NCBI GenBank assembly: GCA_030612965.1
Contig: JAUWMW010000090.1
Location: 1 to 8,360 of the forward strand
Origin: a bacterium
GTDB taxonomy: Bacteria > Zixibacteria > MSB-5A5 > GN15 > FEB-12
Length of the DNA stretch: 8,360 nucleotides
Reading direction: 5' to 3'
Shown one piece after another: positions 4,912 through 8,360 of this stretch. Each line of letters opens with the position of its first letter. Position 1 is the first letter of the stretch. Both the position numbers and the translations under genes were made by a program. The notes beneath the pieces were generated by a model that was not told where the DNA came from, ran no database searches, and saw only the letters and a program-made list of their open reading frames with translations.

Positions 4912-7086
4912 ATGACCGATCACAAGCATATTTCGCACGGCTTCCACCTCGCGCTCGCCGCGCTGGTGATTTTCGTAGCCAGTCGATTTCTCGGCGGCGT
5001 CCTCTTCGATAACAACTGGTCCTTTATCCACCTGGCTCACCTGCCGGGCTGGTATTCCGTAGTATGGATCCTTTTTTTGGGCGGTCTGGTTTACCTAATA
5101 GTTACTCGGGGTGAGCTTGTCGCCGGATTCTTCACTACCCGCCTGCGAGTCTTGATTGCTGCGGCTGTCATTCTCGTGCTGACCATCGTTTTTCAGCACG
5201 ACTCATTCCTGCTCGGCGGCGGTAACATGCGTGTGGCGCAGATTGCACAGGCGCCGAAGATCATGTTCCGATGGTTCGAGTTTGGCGCTACCATGCTGGT
5301 ATCATGGTTCTACGCTGCATTCTCATTGTTCGACATGCCGCGCAATATGTCGGCGGTGGTGAGTTGGAAATTTCTCGCGTTCCTATCGACAGCGGCAGCG
5401 CTGATCGGTTGCATCAAGCTCGCGATGGAATTCGCACACGACGCGATTCGAAGAGTGTTCCTTTTCGTAATCATGTTCGCCGGTCCGCAGATAGTCGTCT
5501 ACTTCGGGTTTGTCGGCGTGGAGCCGGTGGTGCCCGCGATGACCATCTGGGTAGCCTGGGCGGCCGTCCGGCTGAACCGTTATGGCACCAACAAGAACCT
5601 GGCTCTGGTCTGGCTTCTCACGCTTGTCGGTATGTTCCTGCACGTCTGGCTGATCTACCTTCTGCCCGCGGCGATCTTTGTAACAGCGCGACATCTAAGC
5701 AAAGACAGAGACAGACTGTCCAACCTGACGCTGCTGTCCGCACTGATCGCCTGCCTCGTACTGCTCGCGGTTATCTATGCGCGAGGGCTTAGCGACTTTG
5801 GGTTCTCACGCTTCATCTTGTTCCTGCACGGCAAACCTCCCTTTGGCGACTATAGTCTCTTTTCGGTTCGACATATCAGCGATGTGGTGCAGGTTTTTCT
5901 CCTGACCGTCCCTGCAATTGTAGTGACCAAGTATTTATGGATGCGACGCCTGTCGATGTTGCGCACCGATGCCAACCTGGTGACGCTTAGCCTGATGACA
6001 GTGGCCGGAGGCGCGGTCATGGTGATAACGGATCCGGTTCACAGTATTGTGTTTGATCTTCCCCGCCTAGTCGTCTACATGACTCCGATGTCACTTCTGA
6101 CCGGACTGCTCTTGGCTGACGTCCCCCTCGACGTTCCTAACGGACGTCGCCTGCTGGGAGTGATGGCGGCTCTCGCCCTGATAGTTCCAATGAGCCACCT
6201 GCCGGTACTGCTGAAGATCGACAACACCGAGTCGTATGCCTCGGAGTACTTTGACAAGCACGAGCCTCACTATTTGCACGCCGGTCTGGCTTTCCGCGAT
6301 GCCTACTTTTATCGACGGCACCTTGACGAACGCAAGCGAATCATTCGTGTTCCCGGTCACGAGCAAGTAAGCCCGGAAGAACTGACCCCAAATGAAGATC
6401 CAATGCACACCGCTCTGGATACTTCGGCGCGAGCGAACGATACCATCCCGCTCGACACCACAAACCTGGAGAAGGCGAACCAGTGGGAGTGGATGATGCC
6501 GTCCAGGTCGTCGGACTATCTGAATCTACGCGGTATCGGCGATCTGATCGTTTCCGATCAGCACAACGAGGCGTTGCGGATGTTGTACCGCATAAAAGCC
6601 AAACGACCCTATTGGGCGGAGGCGCGGGCCACGCTGGTGAGTGTGCTGGTCCGCCTGGGACGCTACGAGCAAGCGAGACCGGAGATAGATACTTGTTTGA
6701 TGCTCGAGCCGTACAGCCGCGTGCATCACATGAACAACTACATTTGGTATCGCGACCGGAAACAGTTCTATGAAGCACTGAAGGCTGTTAAACGCGCATC
6801 CGAATTGTTCCCCGGCGACCCCGAGATTCTCACTGACTTAATGATCATCCATTACCGCGCCGGCAACAGCTATGAGGCGGACGCCCTGGCTGTCTCCCTG
6901 ATGGCTTCCGATCCGACCCTTCCCTATCCGCACCTGATCAAAGGATTCCTCGAAGACAAAAGTGACAACGCGCTCGCCGCCGTGCGCCACTACGAAAAGT
7001 TCGTCTCGTTGGCGCCGGACGAGCCCGAAACGGTACGCATTAGGAAGCGGTTGGAAGACCTGACTGCCCAACTCCGCAAGAACTAG
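4912..7086 (+). CDS. Polytopic membrane protein with C-terminal TPR repeats, function unknown
   Basis: I do not recognise a named family with certainty. From the ATG at 4912 the product has 724 residues. The first 430 are strongly hydrophobic, with about 11-13 predicted membrane helices by eye (for example about 11-32, 46-66, 78-96, 150-172, 180-203, 228-255, 273-290, 325-342, 355-377, 388-403, 413-430). The remaining part, from about 440, is soluble. From about 535 to 720 it has helical repeats of TPR type (EARATLVSVLVRLGRYEQA, EALKAVKRASELFPGDPEIL, AAVRHYEKFVSLAPDEPE). Motifs such as HDSFLLGGGNMR and VYFGFVGVEP recall GT-C-like glycosyltransferase membrane proteins, a weak resemblance from memory. 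The start overlaps no SD of note; ATG 4882, inside recR, is an alternative. Only 10 bases separate it from recR, so translation is probably coupled. Two palindromes follow the stop. Confidence 0.85.
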   Translation: MTDHKHISHGFHLALAALVIFVASRFLGGVLFDNNWSFIHLAHLPGWYSVVWILFLGGLVYLIVTRGELVAGFFTTRLRVLIAAAVILVLTIVFQHDSFLLGGGNMRVAQIAQAPKIMFRWFEFGATMLVSWFYAAFSLFDMPRNMSAVVSWKFLAFLSTAAALIGCIKLAMEFAHDAIRRVFLFVIMFAGPQIVVYFGFVGVEPVVPAMTIWVAWAAVRLNRYGTNKNLALVWLLTLVGMFLHVWLIYLLPAAIFVTARHLSKDRDRLSNLTLLSALIACLVLLAVIYARGLSDFGFSRFILFLHGKPPFGDYSLFSVRHISDVVQVFLLTVPAIVVTKYLWMRRLSMLRTDANLVTLSLMTVAGGAVMVITDPVHSIVFDLPRLVVYMTPMSLLTGLLLADVPLDVPNGRRLLGVMAALALIVPMSHLPVLLKIDNTESYASEYFDKHEPHYLHAGLAFRDAYFYRRHLDERKRIIRVPGHEQVSPEELTPNEDPMHTALDTSARANDTIPLDTTNLEKANQWEWMMPSRSSDYLNLRGIGDLIVSDQHNEALRMLYRIKAKRPYWAEARATLVSVLVRLGRYEQARPEIDTCLMLEPYSRVHHMNNYIWYRDRKQFYEALKAVKRASELFPGDPEILTDLMIIHYRAGNSYEADALAVSLMASDPTLPYPHLIKGFLEDKSDNALAAVRHYEKFVSLAPDEPETVRIRKRLEDLTAQLRKN

Positions 7087-7094
7087 CAGCCAGG

Positions 7095-7120
7095 GTGGCC
7101 CGGACATTCGTCCGGGCCAC
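7095..7120 (+). repeat. Perfect 11-bp GC-rich hairpin after the TPR gene
   Basis: GTGGCCCGGAC (7095-7105) is the exact reverse complement of GTCCGGGCCAC (7110-7120), with loop ATTC. It begins 9 bases after the stop of the membrane/TPR gene. No T run follows, so it is not a classical intrinsic terminator, but such a stable hairpin could stall polymerase or protect the 3' end. It could also be an interspersed REP-like element. Confidence 0.6.
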
Positions 7121-7136
7121 GCTACCGGAGCATGTC

Positions 7137-7158
7137 GTCAGGTTCCAAGGAACCTGAC
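7137..7158 (+). repeat. Perfect 10-bp palindrome
   Basis: GTCAGGTTCC (7137-7146) and GGAACCTGAC (7149-7158) are exact reverse complements around a central AA. The two-base centre would make a strained RNA loop, so pairing would probably open to a loop of four or more bases. It lies 16 bases behind the preceding hairpin, so the two may be one composite repeat unit. A protein-binding operator for the downstream LolA-like gene is less likely at more than 200 bases from its start. Confidence 0.5.
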
Positions 7159-7365
7159 CTACAAGCTGACTGCCACCTTGCCGAACCGTCGGTTACCGTT
7201 CCGAACATTATATTGCCACCGACGTAAATACTGCGTGATATTGATTGGTCGGTATTGGAGAGCCCGAAGGTTGAATTCAGGAATCGCTGACAAGTCAGTC
7301 ATGTGGTGCGAGGTCGTTCAGGCCGGCCAATCGGTTATGCACACCTTGGTGGAAAGGCTATTGAA
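7159..7365 (+). other. Upstream region of the LolA-like gene
   Basis: No gene is supported here. The stretch contains a short symmetric element, AACCG-T-CGGTT (7184-7194), and a TTGCCA (7213-7218) with only a weak -10-like partner (TGATAT, 7236-7241), so no promoter is firmly assigned. The ribosome binding site GGAAAGG at 7351-7357 is 8 bases before the ATG at 7366 and fixes that start over an upstream in-frame ATG at 7303. Confidence 0.4.
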
Positions 7366-8139
7366 ATGAATACTGCAAGTAAGCTTCTCGCCATGGTGTC
7401 ATTGATGCTCCCGGCAATCACCGGAGTTGCCATAGCGGACGATTTGACCACGGACGCAGAAGTCCGGGCGCTCATCAGGGAGATCGACCAACTCTACCGC
7501 AGCGAGTCCAGCTACGCTGTACTGGAGATGGAGGTAGTGACACCGCACTGGCAGCGCACGCTGACTATGGAAGCCTGGAGCCATGGGACCAAGAAGACCC
7601 TGATTCGCATCACCTCCCCCAAGAAGGAGAAGGGGGTCGGCACCCTGCGGGTTGAGAACGAGATGTGGAACTACCTGCCCAAGACCAACAAGGTTATCAA
7701 CGTGCCGCCTTCGATGATGATGAGTTCCTGGATGGGGTCGGATTTCACCAATGATGACCTGGTCAAGGAGTTCTCGTTGTTCGAGGACTACAGCTATGAA
7801 ATAATCACGCCCGACAGCGCCGAGGCGAGCCTGATCTACGTCAACTGTATCCCACGCGAGGACCTGCCGGTGGTATGGGGCAACATCGTCATTGCCGCGC
7901 GGCGCAGCGACCATATTCCGGTCTGGCAGAAATACTACGATGAAAAGGGGAAGGTGATGCGGGTGCAGACGTTTTCGGATATCCAAACGTTCGGTGGTCG
8001 CAAGATTCCGGCCGTGACTGAGATGGTACCGCAAAACAAAGAAGGCCAGCGGACGGTCATCCGTTACAAGGAGATCGAGTTTGATCTGAAGATCGGCGAG
8101 GATGTTTTCTCACTCAGAAACCTGCGTTCACTGAAATAA
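7366..8139 (+). CDS. Outer membrane lipoprotein-sorting protein (LolA-like)
   Basis: A periplasmic protein of the LolA-like fold, expected to carry or sense lipid or lipoprotein cargo between the inner and outer membranes. The 257-residue precursor starts with a signal peptide: a Lys near the N-terminus, a hydrophobic core LLAMVSLMLPAITGV, and an A-I-A cleavage site after residue 24. The mature part shows the blocks I associate with this family: MWNYLPKTNKV (100-110), PPSMMMSSWMGSDFTNDDLV (114-133), VVWGNIVIAARRSDHIPVWQ (169-188), YYDEKG (190-195), and the C-terminal FSLRNLR (248-254). Length is normal for the family. No lipobox Cys is present, so it is soluble rather than anchored. It precedes the permease gene by 12 bases, the usual pairing of this family with FtsX-like permeases. 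Confidence 0.93.
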   Translation: MNTASKLLAMVSLMLPAITGVAIADDLTTDAEVRALIREIDQLYRSESSYAVLEMEVVTPHWQRTLTMEAWSHGTKKTLIRITSPKKEKGVGTLRVENEMWNYLPKTNKVINVPPSMMMSSWMGSDFTNDDLVKEFSLFEDYSYEIITPDSAEASLIYVNCIPREDLPVVWGNIVIAARRSDHIPVWQKYYDEKGKVMRVQTFSDIQTFGGRKIPAVTEMVPQNKEGQRTVIRYKEIEFDLKIGEDVFSLRNLRSLK

Positions 8140-8151
8140 GAGTGATTGAGA

Positions 8152-8360
8152 ATGCTGACGTTCAAGATCGCATTGAGAAACAGTTTCCGCCAGAAACGAC
8201 GGACAACACTGACCGTGCTAACTATGCTTGGTGGCTTCGCCCTGGCGTCGATCTCGATTGCATGGTCCGATGGCAGCTACGCCTACGTCATCGACATGTT
8301 CACACGGAATCAGATGGGACATATCCAGCTTCATCGAGCAGGCTATCTCGACCGTCCCTC
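8152..8360 (+). CDS. FtsX/MacB-type ABC transporter permease, 3' end outside window
   Basis: Only the first 69 codons are visible. They read MLTFKIALRNSFRQKRRT, a basic cytoplasmic N-terminus of the kind that precedes the first membrane helix in FtsX/MacB/LolE permeases. A hydrophobic segment at about 19-38 follows (LTVLTMLGGFALASISIAW). The start of the periplasmic domain comes next, with WSDGSYAYVIDMFTRNQMGH and IQLHRAGYLDRPS. Such permeases work with a cytoplasmic ATPase to extract or move substrates at the inner membrane. The Shine-Dalgarno-like AAGAG (8138-8142) overlaps the stop of the LolA-like gene, so the pair is likely co-transcribed and translationally coupled. A partner ATPase gene would be expected downstream of the window. 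Confidence 0.88.
   Translation, partial: MLTFKIALRNSFRQKRRTTLTVLTMLGGFALASISIAWSDGSYAYVIDMFTRNQMGHIQLHRAGYLDRP

Noticed and set aside
7178..7365. Small upstream gene or longer N-terminus (ATG 7303) before the LolA-like gene
   Set aside because: The start at 7366 has a good ribosome binding site and gives a proper signal peptide at once; the extension would bury it. The small open frame at 7178 shows no ribosome site or recognisable sequence.
1..8360. CRISPR array, insertion sequence, rRNA or prophage genes
   Set aside because: No regularly spaced direct repeats, transposase or integrase motifs, or rRNA sequence were seen on either strand.

Overview
The window comes from a Gram-negative bacterium that decodes UGA as selenocysteine. 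It carries a LolA-like periplasmic lipoprotein-sorting protein next to an FtsX-type permease, which implies an outer membrane. It also carries a peroxiredoxin whose catalytic cysteine codon is TGA. Most genes are moderately GC-rich with good Shine-Dalgarno sites. TGA also serves as an ordinary stop (recR and the peroxiredoxin itself), so the genetic code is standard. Gene content and the many intergenic palindromes would suit an uncultured FCB-type lineage such as Zixibacteria, but this placement is an impression, not a demonstration.

Layout. (1) Positions 1-465: 3' part of a selenocysteine peroxiredoxin, with the Sec codon at 10-12 and a candidate SECIS hairpin at 24-39. (2) Positions 466-811: non-coding, with two hairpin-forming repeats followed by an AT-rich promoter containing a perfect 10-10-10 inverted repeat. 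(3) Positions 812-2146: a stand-alone, self-inhibited (class II) Fic protein with a C-terminal winged-helix-like region, relatively AT-rich and possibly acquired. (4) Positions 2253-7086: a tight same-strand group dnaX-ybaB-recR, the classical DNA replication/repair cluster, followed by a polytopic membrane protein with C-terminal TPR repeats. dnaX contains an A10 run with an in-frame slippery heptamer and an immediate -1 frame stop, so it probably makes both tau and a short gamma form. (5) Positions 7087-7365: non-coding, with two perfect palindromes. (6) Positions 7366-8360: LolA-like protein and the start of an FtsX/MacB-type permease, 12 bases apart and probably one operon for moving lipid or lipoprotein cargo from the inner membrane.

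All genes lie on the + strand. The two strongest observations are both recoding events: selenocysteine insertion in the peroxiredoxin and gamma/tau slippage in dnaX. The third is the palindromic operator-like promoter in front of the Fic gene.
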